Assembly (NCBI GenBank): GCA_007361935.1
Contig: CP041667.1
Span: 124,001 to 188,000, forward strand
DNA: 64,000 bases
Reading direction: 5' to 3'
Source: Lachnospiraceae bacterium KGMB03038
GTDB lineage: Bacteria > Bacillota > Clostridia > Lachnospirales > Lachnospiraceae
Shown: positions 7,488 through 14,571 of the stretch, one piece after another
How the letters are laid out: every line of letters starts with the position of its first letter
Numbering within the stretch: the first letter of the stretch is position 1
Program-made: the position numbers and the translations under genes
Notes under the pieces: model-generated
The model's input: only the letters and a program-made list of their open reading frames with translations
Told to the model about the DNA's origin: nothing
The model's database searches: none

Positions 7488-7867
7488 TGCAAACAGAAAA
7501 CAGAAATAACCGAGTACACACAGGGGATCGGTCCGGCAAGATTGAATTTCCAATAATGAACTTGTTGCCAGTAGGAAAAGAAAATGCGATTAGTACGCAG
7601 GAACTTGTCCGGCTGGCTGGCTGTAGATCAGCTAGAGAGTTGCAAGAAAGAATAGCCTTGGAACGAAATGCTGGGGCTGTGATATATTCCGGTTCTGGCC
7701 GAGGGTATTGGAGGCCAAAGGATCGTCAGGAAATACAGGAATTTGTCAAGACCATGAATGCGAGGGCCTTAAATACGTTGAGGGCAGCAAAGAGCGCCAA
7801 AGCTGTGTTGAAGATCCCGGCGGGGCAGCAGGATTTTAATGCGGGAGTACAAGATGGGGAGAGTTAA
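7487..7867 (+). CDS. hypothetical protein of the integrated element, winged-helix-like
   Basis: The 126-residue protein has a central region (GKENAISTQELVRLAGCRSARELQ...) that looks like a small helix-turn-helix or winged-helix domain, followed by GRGYWRPKDRQEIQEFVKTM. Similar short proteins are common between the excisionase and replication genes of clostridial elements; no function is known to me. It is coupled by a 1-nt overlap upstream and overlaps the next gene by 14 nt. A 16-bp piece of its 5' end recurs at 11287-11302 in a non-coding part of the element. Confidence 0.5.
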   Translation: MQTENRNNRVHTGDRSGKIEFPIMNLLPVGKENAISTQELVRLAGCRSARELQERIALERNAGAVIYSGSGRGYWRPKDRQEIQEFVKTMNARALNTLRAAKSAKAVLKIPAGQQDFNAGVQDGES

Positions 7868-8198
7868 GAAAACACCCTTTCCCGATTGGCAGACAAAAAA
7901 ATCAAATGGCATAGAGGAACGATATGTACGCCTTGGCAATTCACAGTTAACGGATGAAAACGTAAATTTACTTTCTCATATAGCATTTCGAATGTATGTT
8001 TATATGTTATTAGAAAGCAGAGGTAGACAAGAATTTGAAATGCCTCGCCGGAAATATAAGAAATTTATGAGTGCAGGTGGAGCAAGTAAGGCAATTAGAG
8101 AGTTAGTGGAGCGGGGATTTATTGATGTTGTTCAACAGAATAAAAACCTCAGAAAAGCAAATGTGTATAGATTTTCCTGCCGGTGGAAAGGTACATAA
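7854..8198 (+). CDS. small replication-type winged-helix protein
   Basis: The 114-residue protein reads MGRVKKTPFPDWQTKKSNG and continues to LSHIAFRMYVYMLLESRG, PRRKYKKF, ASKAIRELVERGFIDVV and KANVYRFS. This is the pattern of a winged-helix domain like those of small replication initiators of phages and plasmids. The ATG at 7854 has GGGAG 7 bp upstream and is preferred over the ATG at 7839. Four iteron-like repeats begin 12 bp after its stop, which supports a role in replication of the element. Confidence 0.5.
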   Translation: MGRVKKTPFPDWQTKKSNGIEERYVRLGNSQLTDENVNLLSHIAFRMYVYMLLESRGRQEFEMPRRKYKKFMSAGGASKAIRELVERGFIDVVQQNKNLRKANVYRFSCRWKGT

Positions 8199-8210
8199 TT
8201 TTTATTTGGC

Positions 8211-8345
8211 TGTCTATGTAGCGAACAGTAAAAGGCCAATCTTGTCTATATAGCGACAGTGTAACAGTAAAAAAAGGGCCTACACTGTCGCTGTGTAGAC
8301 AAGTTTCAGCGTTTTTTGATGAAATACACTGTCGCTGTGTAGACA
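8211..8345. repeat. iteron-like repeats, possible replication origin
   Basis: Four copies of a ~21-bp unit are present. Two read TGTCTATRTAGCGACAG-like on the plus strand (8211-8230, a diverged copy, and 8243-8263) and two read as its complement (8281-8301 and 8325-8345, identical to each other). The inner pair forms a long hairpin with a 17-nt loop. They lie between the replication-type gene and the sigma factor gene, so they are either an origin or operator sites. Confidence 0.6.
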
Positions 8346-8449
8346 GATATACTATATATAGCCATATATAGATTAAAAAAAGAGCCTGCCGCAAGCGGTC
8401 AAGCCCTCCACCTATTTTGATAGTCCAATTATAAGGGAGTGGGCCGCTT
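8346..8449. other. AT-rich spacer after the iterons
   Basis: It contains the AT-rich palindrome-like stretch ATACTATATATAG and a short hairpin, GCCTGCCGCAAGCGGTC. The ribosome-binding site for the sigma factor gene is AAGGGAG. An AT-rich segment next to iterons is typical of origins, but no unwinding element can be proved by eye. Confidence 0.3.
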
Positions 8450-9343
8450 ATGTCAATGAACCTTGAAAACAGAACAAACGAACAGCTTGTTGTGCTGATC
8501 CAGTCCGGGGAGAGTGAAGCGGATAATATGCTGCAGCTATGGCAGCAGAATCGGGGATTTATCGCAACGATAGCCCGGAAGTATACCAGCCTGGCTGAGA
8601 TGGAAGATCTGGAGCAGGAGGGATATCTGGGATTGTGTGAAGCCGTGAGGCATTATGAGCCGGACAAAGGGGTTAAGTTCATCAATTACGCAGCCTTTTG
8701 GATCAAGCAGGCCATGAGGCGGTATATCGATAACTGCGGGGCTGTGGTTCGTCTACCTACCAATATTCATGAATGGATCAAAAAGTATAACTGGGTATTG
8801 CATGAATACCAGAAGGCCCAGCATGAATGGCCTTCAGATTGTGCCTTGTGTTGGCTTTTAGGTGTTGAGCGAGAGAAACTCCGGGCAATCCAGAAGGCGG
8901 CGAATATGAGGCAGATAGACAGCCTTAGCAGGCCGTTGGAGATGGAGAGCGAGGATTTAACTTTAGGGGATACTGTATCATCCGGGGAAGATCTGGAAGA
9001 AGACGCTTGCAGGCGATTGGATCGGGAAGATCTGAGGCGTACTGTCTGGGTTGCAGTAGATCAGCTACCCGGTGATCAGCCAGCCGTGATACGGATGATC
9101 TACCAGGAAGGCATGACCAGAATACAGGCAGGGGAAATCTTGGGGGATGGTAACGGGAAGGTTGGGATTGAGGAACACAGGGCATTGCGGACGCTACGTC
9201 TATCCCGCAGGAGTGGAAAATACCAGGCATATTATGAAGAATACTTGGCCGCCGCTCCGGTTCATCATGTGGGAGTAAGACGGTTTAAAGAAACTTGGAC
9301 GAGCGAAGTGGAGCGAGAAGCATTGGGAGGTATGAATAATTAG
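8450..9343 (+). CDS. sigma-70-family factor encoded by the integrated element
   Basis: The 297-residue protein has sigma region 2: DLEQEGYLGLCEAVRHYEP, then INYAAFWIKQAMRRYI, which carries the region 2.3/2.4 aromatic and basic residues that melt and read the -10 box. A PTNIHEWIKKYN region-3-like helix follows, then a region-4-like part (DQLPGDQPAVIRMIYQEG, MTRIQAGEILG). The domain order is that of a group-3-type sigma factor. It may redirect host RNA polymerase to element promoters. The C-terminal ~50 residues match nothing I recognise. Confidence 0.75.
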   Translation: MSMNLENRTNEQLVVLIQSGESEADNMLQLWQQNRGFIATIARKYTSLAEMEDLEQEGYLGLCEAVRHYEPDKGVKFINYAAFWIKQAMRRYIDNCGAVVRLPTNIHEWIKKYNWVLHEYQKAQHEWPSDCALCWLLGVEREKLRAIQKAANMRQIDSLSRPLEMESEDLTLGDTVSSGEDLEEDACRRLDREDLRRTVWVAVDQLPGDQPAVIRMIYQEGMTRIQAGEILGDGNGKVGIEEHRALRTLRLSRRSGKYQAYYEEYLAAAPVHHVGVRRFKETWTSEVEREALGGMNN

Positions 9344-9543
9344 AATGTTGATCCCCCCTATTAAATTCGAGCGAAGATATTTAGAATCTACTGGCTGGGG
9401 GTGACGTTTTCCAACCCTGAAGAGAAAAACAAGAAAGGGGGAAAATAATTGCCTACCTGCTGCCGATATGATACGATAGGAACAGGAACAACCGTGTTAC
9501 AGGGTGGCTGACCTCTATTCTACATAGAATGGGGGTGGTGCTG
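9344..9543. other. 200-bp spacer upstream of the holin-like toxin gene
   Basis: No gene is seen. A ribosome-binding-like GGGGGTGGTG stretch (9531-9540) directly precedes the toxin start, and a GATACGATAGG stretch may contain its -10 region. Confidence 0.3.
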
Positions 9544-9636
9544 ATGGACAAGAAACCTTTTGATTTTAAAGACCTTATGGCCTTTGGAATGTTCATCCTG
9601 GCATTGCTGACATTCGTCTTTACGTTTATCAGATAA
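9544..9636 (+). CDS. holin-like small membrane toxin (type I toxin-antitoxin)
   Basis: The 30-codon gene encodes a short peptide with a charged start (MDKKPFDFKDLM) and one membrane segment (AFGMFILALLTFVFTFI). This matches the putative holin-like toxin family seen in many Firmicutes. GGGGGTGG precedes the ATG. Downstream (9651-9750) are two hairpins, ACCACC...GGTGGT and a CAACCAC...GTGGCGGTTG type, the arrangement usual for these loci, in which an antisense RNA represses the toxin. It probably stabilises the element after excision. Confidence 0.6.
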   Translation: MDKKPFDFKDLMAFGMFILALLTFVFTFIR

Positions 9637-9650
9637 TGTTTTAAGCATAG

Positions 9651-9765
9651 AAAAACCACCCCGGAAACTTTGGCGAGTGAAGAGGTGGTAATTTCTATGT
9701 TGCTGTTTACTTCATGAGGCCAACCACTTTGTGGCGGTTGTTCCTTTTGTGTCTTTAATATAGCA
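9651..9765 (-). ncRNA. putative antisense antitoxin RNA region
   Basis: Two inverted repeats (ACCACC at 9655-9660 with GGTGGT near 9684, and CCAACCAC with GTGGCGGTTG around 9720-9740) follow the toxin gene, in the position of the antisense RNA and bidirectional terminator of fst/txpA-like systems. The RNA itself is inferred, not shown. Confidence 0.35.
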
Positions 9766-9788
9766 TATCTGGCCGGATCATGCAAGGA

Positions 9789-9989
9789 TTACTCTGGATT
9801 TGCGGAGTTTTCCCGCTTCATCCGTTCATCAATGGCCTTCTTGATATATCCGTTTACGGACTCTTTAGAACGATCGGCAGCAGCCTTGATTTCCTCATAC
9901 TTTTCTTTCTGGACGTCCAGAGGGATACGCTTTAGTTTTGTCTTGGCATACTGCATATCATATTTTGCTTTGTCTTCTTTTGTCGGCAT
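9789..9989 (-). CDS. ribbon-helix-helix DNA-binding protein
   Basis: The 66-residue protein has a short N-terminal strand (KLKRIPLDVQKEKYEEI), two helices and the conserved turn (DRSKESVNGYIKKAIDERM), which is the Arc/MetJ ribbon-helix-helix plan. Such proteins bind palindromes as dimers and often autoregulate. Its upstream region holds CTATGTACATAG palindromes, one of which lies in the spacer of a divergent promoter. No toxin partner is adjacent, so it may control copy number or the rightward operon of the element. Confidence 0.6.
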   Translation of the reverse strand: MPTKEDKAKYDMQYAKTKLKRIPLDVQKEKYEEIKAAADRSKESVNGYIKKAIDERMKRENSANPE

Positions 9990-10082
9990 TTCTTCACCTA
10001 CTTTCGTACACGATTTAGTGGGGGCCTCAAATATAAAGATACCTTTTCCACCTTACACTAGAAGTATAGCATATAATCAAGA

Positions 10083-10168
10083 CTATGTACATAGTAAAAA
10101 CAAATGAAAAACTACGTACATATTTGTACATTGTGTCAATGGACAATAAACTATGTACATAGTATAAT
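10083..10168. promoter_or_regulatory. divergent promoters with CTATGTACATAG operators
   Basis: Perfect CTATGTACATAG palindromes lie at 10083-10094 and 10151-10162, with a half-matching CTACGTACAT at 10112. The rightward promoter is TGGACA (10140-10145), 17 bp, TATAAT (10163-10168), with one palindrome filling its spacer. The leftward one overlaps the other palindrome. This is a classical repressor arrangement, probably for the ribbon-helix-helix protein. Confidence 0.6.
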
Positions 10169-10348
10169 GTAATCAAGATAAAGGTAAAGCCAACAGCGAA
10201 GGGTGAAAACGAAGTGGCGAGAGCGTACCGGAGACACCAACGTAATACCGGGCAAGGGTAAGGGGATAATGAGATGGTCAAGAAACCTTAGATAGCTTTA
10301 AGACCTGCCGGAGCTGTTGGAAGCCTGAAGGAGAAAGGAGATCAGAAC
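10169..10348. other. leader between operator region and the next gene
   Basis: No conserved gene is seen. The sequence contains several G/A-rich ribosome-binding-like sites. The next gene has an AAAGGAG site at 10335-10341. Confidence 0.3.
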
Positions 10349-10624
10349 ATGACAGAAAGAATGGTTGTAAACCGAGTAAAGAAGCTGAAGGCATTAGAAG
10401 CCCAGCAGAAAGAGGTTGGCCAGCAGATTGAGGCGTTGAAAGCGGAGATCAAAGCGGATATGGAAAGGCAAGGCCTGGAAGAGCAGAAGGCTGGTGATTT
10501 TATCGTGAGATTCACCACGATGGTAACTGGCAGATTTGACAGCAAGGCGTTCCGGGCAGACCATGAAGCAATGTATAAGCGGTATGTGAAGCCGGTAGAG
10601 AGCCGGAGATTTTCAATAGCATGA
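10349..10624 (+). CDS. phage-type coiled-coil hypothetical protein
   Basis: The 91-residue protein has a charged coiled coil (residues ~8-50, LKALEAQQKEVGQQIEALKAE...) and a C-terminal part, FDSKAFRADHEAMYKRYVK, then SRRFSIA. I recognise the plan from small proteins of clostridial phages and integrative elements, but the role is unknown. It is the first gene behind the operator-controlled rightward promoter. Confidence 0.5.
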   Translation: MTERMVVNRVKKLKALEAQQKEVGQQIEALKAEIKADMERQGLEEQKAGDFIVRFTTMVTGRFDSKAFRADHEAMYKRYVKPVESRRFSIA

Positions 10625-10642
10625 TGTACAGCCTCCAATTGA

Positions 10643-10939
10643 TGGTGTTGCGCTTTATATTTTCTTCTGATGAAACCACAGATAGACGCAAGCAATAAGC
10701 GATACGCTAACGGGTGCAAAGCGAAGCGTAACCAAGAAGCTACCAAACCCGAAGCAAAGAGCAACCAAGAAACGACCAAACATGAACCTAATGAAAATGT
10801 AAATGAAAATGTAAAGGAAAAGAAAAAAATATATACGTGTGCATTTGAGACGCTATGGGCCGCATACCCAAGAAAAAGCCTTTGCCAGTGTATATTGGGC
10901 GAGTATAGCCGGAGCTACACTATAAACGCAGATACATAG
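10643..10939 (+). pseudogene. remnant of a phage replisome-organiser gene
   Basis: The open stretch reads KPQIDASNKRYANGCK, then a low-complexity N/K/E linker (PNENVNENVKEKKK) and FETLWAAYPRK. These are the typical middle and hinge of phage replication proteins of the DnaD/DUF6291-like type, which are several hundred residues long. Here the N-terminal domain is missing and the frame leaves the family right after YPRK, so both ends are broken. It is a decayed gene. Confidence 0.5.
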
Positions 10940-10971
10940 TAGTACGAATCCGGTAGAAAGGATAGAAGTAT

Positions 10972-11172
10972 ATGAATGAAAAAAATAAGATTATTGAGAA
11001 ATTCATCACGGAGATGTTGAAAGCTACAGTTGATGATTATATTGAGATAAAATATGTGTTGTTAAGTGGAAACGCCGATAAACCGGCTGTAATGAAATTC
11101 TTGAAGACAGCATTTGATCTGGTTGAATCTCATAGACCCTTGCTGATTGAAGTTAGCGAAAATAATGCTTAA
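10972..11172 (+). CDS. hypothetical small protein of the integrated element
   Basis: The 66-residue protein (MNEKNKIIEKFITEMLK..., ending LLIEVSENNA) is helical and acidic, without recognisable motifs. GAAAGGATAG precedes the ATG at a workable distance. Its place next to the broken replication gene suggests an accessory gene. Confidence 0.4.
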   Translation: MNEKNKIIEKFITEMLKATVDDYIEIKYVLLSGNADKPAVMKFLKTAFDLVESHRPLLIEVSENNA

Positions 11173-11405
11173 GATTGAAGAAAAGATACTAGAAAACGAC
11201 AGTCTTAAAAGGAGTGTGGAGAAAGGGGATTCCCTAAAAAGAGTAGGAAATAAAAATGCCCCGCAGTGCGGCAACACCACGGGGCGAAAACAGAAATAAC
11301 CCAATACACACAAGATACCGGGCTATTTTGATTATAACCTTCATATAGTCCGGTTGCAAGCAGAATATTGACTGCTGCCATTGTAGCAGAGAAAGCGAGG
11401 ACGAT
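11173..11405. other. 233-bp non-coding stretch with a hairpin
   Basis: A GCCCCG / CGGGGC stem (11258-11285) is followed on the minus strand by ATTTTTATTT, so it could terminate leftward transcription. A 16-bp stretch at 11287-11302 repeats the 5' end of the gene at 7487, a sign of internal rearrangement. No gene is seen. Confidence 0.35.
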
Positions 11406-11642
11406 ATGACAAGGATAGAACATATTTATGAACAGGCATTTCAAAGTTTGCCAGAAGGACAAGCGGCGGATGAAGGTTTGTCGGACGAGATAAAAGAGTA
11501 TCTTCAGAATGTGATTTTACCAGTGCAAAACCGGGCCGAGCTGGAGGACTTAGTATATGCTGGCAGCAGTTATGGCCAGAAGAGCGGTTTCGTCAGCGGC
11601 TTTCGCTATGCGGTGGCCTTGTTGGCGGAGAGCCTTGTCTGA
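11406..11642 (+). CDS. small conserved protein upstream of the integrase
   Basis: The 78-residue protein (MTRIEHIYEQAFQSLPEGQ..., ending SGFVSGFRYAVALLAESLV) ends in a GFRYAV-type helix, which reminds me of the DUF6809 group found in clostridial elements; the assignment is tentative. It precedes the integrase by 12 bp on the same strand. Confidence 0.45.
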   Translation: MTRIEHIYEQAFQSLPEGQAADEGLSDEIKEYLQNVILPVQNRAELEDLVYAGSSYGQKSGFVSGFRYAVALLAESLV

Positions 11643-11654
11643 GGGGGGGATCGC

Positions 11655-12773
11655 ATGGCAACAGATAAGAGAGGGAGAAAGCTCCCTAAAGGAATCAGGC
11701 AGCGATATGATGATTTTGAAGGGCGTTTTATGTATCAGGGGAAAAGGTATCTGGTACATGGGAAAACTGTTACAGAAACCCAGAAAGCCATGACAGATTT
11801 GAAATATAAGCTGGAGCACGGGCTGTTTGTGATGAAAGAGAAGATCACGCTAAACGAATGGTATCAGACCTGGCTAGAAGAGTATAAGAAAAACAGGGTA
11901 AAGATAGGGACTTATACCAGCTACGAGAAATACTATAAGAGTGTGATCAAGGAACGGCTGGGCAGCAGGGAGATCACAGAGATCCGGGGCGAGCATATCC
12001 AGAAGTTATATAACGATCTGGTGAAAGACGGATATGCTCTCTCCAGTATCAAGATTGTATCTGCGGTACTGAATGGCTGCTTTAAGCAGGCTGAAAGAAA
12101 TGGTTTGATAGAAAGAAATCCGGTGCGGCTGGCAGAATTGCCACGGCAGACGGAGAAGCCAACCCGCCAGGCTATGACAAGGGAGCAACAGGCATTGTTT
12201 ATGGAATATGCCCAAGAGAGTTATTTATACCATTTCTTTGAGGTTATGCTGCGCACTGGAATGAGAAAGGGGGAAATGCAGGGGCTTAAGTATTCTGATA
12301 TAGACCGCAAACAGAATGTGATCCATGTCCGCCGCACATTGAAGTATATCGAGGGCAGGGGATATGTAGAGGACACGCCCAAAACCCGCACATCTACCAG
12401 AGATATTCCATTGACTGCTGCCGTGCTGGAGCATATAGAAGCGCAGCGGAATTATTGGGGATTTAAGGTTGTGAAGATGGATCAATATCTGTTTTGCAAT
12501 GAGAACGGCGGCCCGATTAGCCGGGAACGGGTGCAGGCAGAAATTGAACGCACGATCAAACGGATCAGGGCAGCAGGCCATGATTTTCCTAGAATCACTT
12601 CTCATGTCTTCCGTCACACCTTTGCCACAAGAGCGATAGAGGCAGGTATGCAGCCGCAGGTGCTAAAAACTATCCTGGGGCATAGTTCCTTGGCTATGAC
12701 GATGGATCTGTATAGTCATGTACTGCCAGATACAAAGGCAGAGGAAATGGAGAAGATTGCAAGTGTATTTTAG
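11655..12773 (+). CDS. tyrosine-family site-specific integrase
   Basis: The 372-residue protein has an N-terminal arm-binding-like domain (GRFMYQGKRYLVHGKTVTET), a SAM-like core-binding domain (LNEWYQTWLEEYKKN, residues ~65-150) and a catalytic domain with the expected residues: Arg in RTGMRKGE, His-x-x-Arg in HVFRHTF, His in LGHSS and the nucleophile Tyr in MDLYSHV. It catalyses integration and excision between the 117-bp sites. It is the last gene before the right attachment site, and a terminator follows its stop. Confidence 0.92.
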   Translation: MATDKRGRKLPKGIRQRYDDFEGRFMYQGKRYLVHGKTVTETQKAMTDLKYKLEHGLFVMKEKITLNEWYQTWLEEYKKNRVKIGTYTSYEKYYKSVIKERLGSREITEIRGEHIQKLYNDLVKDGYALSSIKIVSAVLNGCFKQAERNGLIERNPVRLAELPRQTEKPTRQAMTREQQALFMEYAQESYLYHFFEVMLRTGMRKGEMQGLKYSDIDRKQNVIHVRRTLKYIEGRGYVEDTPKTRTSTRDIPLTAAVLEHIEAQRNYWGFKVVKMDQYLFCNENGGPISRERVQAEIERTIKRIRAAGHDFPRITSHVFRHTFATRAIEAGMQPQVLKTILGHSSLAMTMDLYSHVLPDTKAEEMEKIASVF

Positions 12774-12794
12774 GGGCCTGCTGCCCCCTTTTTT
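12773..12794 (+). terminator. Rho-independent terminator after the integrase
   Basis: GGGGC, a 5-nt loop and GCCCC are followed by C and six T. It begins at the integrase stop codon. Confidence 0.75.
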
Positions 12795-12804
12795 ATCTCT
12801 GGAC

Positions 12805-12839
12805 AGTACCAAAAAAGTACCAAATTAGTACCAAATTGC
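12805..12839 (+). other. right-end arm-type repeats of the integrated element
   Basis: Three spaced copies of AGTACCAAA (12805, 12816 and 12827) lie between the integrase gene and the right attachment site. The same motif occurs at the left end (6349-6372) in the same orientation. These are probably arm-binding sites for the integrase. Confidence 0.55.
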
Positions 12840-12859
12840 ACACACAAGGATAAACCGCA

Positions 12860-12896
12860 ATAAAATAAAAAGTCCCGGAAACGCCGCATTTCCGGG
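12860..12896 (-). terminator. leftward terminator inside the right end
   Basis: CCCGGAAA / TTTCCGGG with a 7-nt loop is followed on the minus strand by ACTTTTTATTTTA. It would stop transcripts that start at the native queT promoter and read through the distal leader copy. Confidence 0.6.
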
Positions 12897-12940
12897 AGAT
12901 AATGACAAAAGATAAATCTATATAAATAGGTAGGTTTAGA

Positions 12941-13057
12941 AGTTTTGTTTTACGAGTGGAAGGTCTCGAACACTCGATTCATTTAACGCCGGGAATCGGC
13001 GGCAAGCCCGATAGACCTTGGTTTTAGACGGGCTTTGCAACGGGAAATAGTATAGCA
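12941..13057 (-). repeat. 117-bp direct repeat, distal attachment site with orphan leader
   Basis: This is the second copy of the queT leader. It carries the riboswitch-like hairpin and the -10 box but no ribosome-binding site or gene behind it. It differs from the proximal copy at 13010 (G) and 13029 (C), which pair with each other. Transcribed from the native promoter and stopped at 12896-12860, it would give a short orphan RNA. Confidence 0.88.
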
Positions 13058-13078
13058 TTATCCCCATGCTTTCGTCAA
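13049..13078 (-). promoter_or_regulatory. native queT-leader promoter, now separated from queT
   Basis: On the minus strand TTGACG (13073-13078), an 18-bp spacer and TATACT (13049-13054). It presumably drove queT before the element inserted; it now reads into the orphan leader copy. Confidence 0.6.
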
Positions 13079-13149
13079 GCGTGAAGCTTGACTTTTCCCT
13101 ATTTTCAACTATACTGTTACTAGAAAATAAGGAACAGAGAGGATATATA

Positions 13150-14478
13150 ATGGTACAGGAGAAGATTATCCCTAATCATATGGACATTTACTGGCATGAT
13201 TATGCTGACAAAACGGAAACTGTTCCAATCACGGAGGCAAGTATGATTGAGAAGTCCACACTGGTTGGCCGTGTGGGCCTCATGTTATTAGCCTGCGGGA
13301 CAGGCGCGTGGAGGGTCAGAAGTTCCATGAATACGGTGGCGAAATGTCTTGGATTGACCTGCCACGCCAATATTGGATTGATGTCTATCGATTATAGCTG
13401 TTTTGATGGAAACCGCTCTTTTTCGCACTCTTTGAGCTTGAATAACACAGGAGTCAACACCTTAAAACTAGACCGCCTGGAACGATTTGTGAAGAAATTT
13501 CCTCAAGAGGGAATCCAGATGACGGCGGAGCAGCTGCATTCCCGTTTGGATGAGATCAATCAATCGGGGAATTTATATACGCCCGTTTTGCTGGGGCTGG
13601 CCTCGGCCTTGGCCTGCGGCGCATTTACCTTTTTGCTGGGCGGCGGGATCATCGAAATGATCTGTGCGTTTATCGGCGCCGGGATCGGGAATTACCTAAG
13701 ATGCAGATTGCTGCAGCGCCACTATACATTATTCTTGTGCATTGTATCGTCTGTGGCGCTGGCATGCCTGGCTTATACGGCGGCGCTTCGGGCGGCAGAG
13801 TCTTTGTTCGCGGTACCTGTACAGCATGAGGCCGGATATATCTGCGCAATGTTGTTCATTATCCCAGGCTTTCCTTTTATTACCAGCGGAATTGACCTGG
13901 CAAAGCTGGATATGCGTTCTGGCTTGGAAAGACTTGCCTATGCGGTTATGATCATTGTGGTGGCCACTGTTACAGCGTGGATCTTGGCAGTGATCTTGAA
14001 ACTGGAACCAGAAGATTTTGTGGCATTGTCTCTGGGACCAGCGCTGTTGTTTGGATTGCGGCTGATCGCAAGCTTTTGTGGGGTATTCGGATTTTCTATT
14101 ATGTTTAACAGCCCGGTGCCTCTTGCGGCGACAGCGGCGCTGATCGGCGCAGTGGCGAATACATTGCGTCTGGAGCTTGCGGAGCTTGATGCGTTTCCGC
14201 CTGCCGCGGCGGCGTTTATCGGTTCTTTAACAGCAGGACTTCTGGCGTCTCTCCTGACCAAGCGGCTGGGATATCCCAGGATCGCGATCACAGTGCCATC
14301 CATTGTGATCATGGTGCCGGGGATGTACCTTTACCGGGGCGTCTATAATCTGGGGGAAATGTCCCTGACTCCATCGGCCTCCTGGCTGGCCTCTGCCCTT
14401 TTGATCATTCTTGCCCTTCCGCTGGGATTGATTTTTGCCAGGATCATTACGGACCGGTCATTCCGGCACTGTACATAA
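13150..14478 (+). CDS. ThrE-family threonine/serine exporter
   Basis: The 442-residue protein has the ThrE plan: a soluble N-terminal half (including STLVGRVGLMLLACGTGAWRVR and LGLTCHANIG) and about ten membrane helices from residue ~165 on, in two blocks like the two ThrE_2-type domains fused. These carriers export threonine, serine or small dipeptides. The ATG at 13150 has AGAGAGG just upstream; an upstream in-frame ATG at 13066 has none and overlaps the promoter region of the leader RNA. Confidence 0.82.
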   Translation: MVQEKIIPNHMDIYWHDYADKTETVPITEASMIEKSTLVGRVGLMLLACGTGAWRVRSSMNTVAKCLGLTCHANIGLMSIDYSCFDGNRSFSHSLSLNNTGVNTLKLDRLERFVKKFPQEGIQMTAEQLHSRLDEINQSGNLYTPVLLGLASALACGAFTFLLGGGIIEMICAFIGAGIGNYLRCRLLQRHYTLFLCIVSSVALACLAYTAALRAAESLFAVPVQHEAGYICAMLFIIPGFPFITSGIDLAKLDMRSGLERLAYAVMIIVVATVTAWILAVILKLEPEDFVALSLGPALLFGLRLIASFCGVFGFSIMFNSPVPLAATAALIGAVANTLRLELAELDAFPPAAAAFIGSLTAGLLASLLTKRLGYPRIAITVPSIVIMVPGMYLYRGVYNLGEMSLTPSASWLASALLIILALPLGLIFARIITDRSFRHCT

Positions 14479-14501
14479 AGGGATATCAGCGGAGAGTGAC
14501 C

Positions 14502-14530
14502 TTTAAAAATTGGAAACAATATGGTATAAT
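14502..14530 (+). promoter_or_regulatory. asnS promoter
   Basis: An extended -10, TGGTATAAT (14522-14530), with a TTTAAA box 17 bp upstream lies 42 bp before the asnS start. Confidence 0.55.
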
Positions 14531-14571
14531 GGGCGAAAAGTATGTGCCAAGAAAAGGAGCGGAAAATAAAG

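Larger units (their letters stand above)
6208..13057 (+). mobile_element. 6.7-kb integrated genetic element in the queT leader
   Basis: The unit is bounded by 117-bp direct repeats and is 6733 bp long counted from one repeat to the other. It contains an XRE repressor, an excisionase-like gene, small phage-like genes, a replication-like gene with iterons, a sigma factor, a holin-like toxin, a ribbon-helix-helix protein, a broken replisome-type gene and, last, a tyrosine integrase next to the right end. AGTACCAAA-type motifs, likely integrase arm sites, lie just inside both ends. No relaxase, capsid or terminase gene is visible, so it is a small satellite- or plasmid-like integrative element or a reduced prophage. 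Confidence 0.88.
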
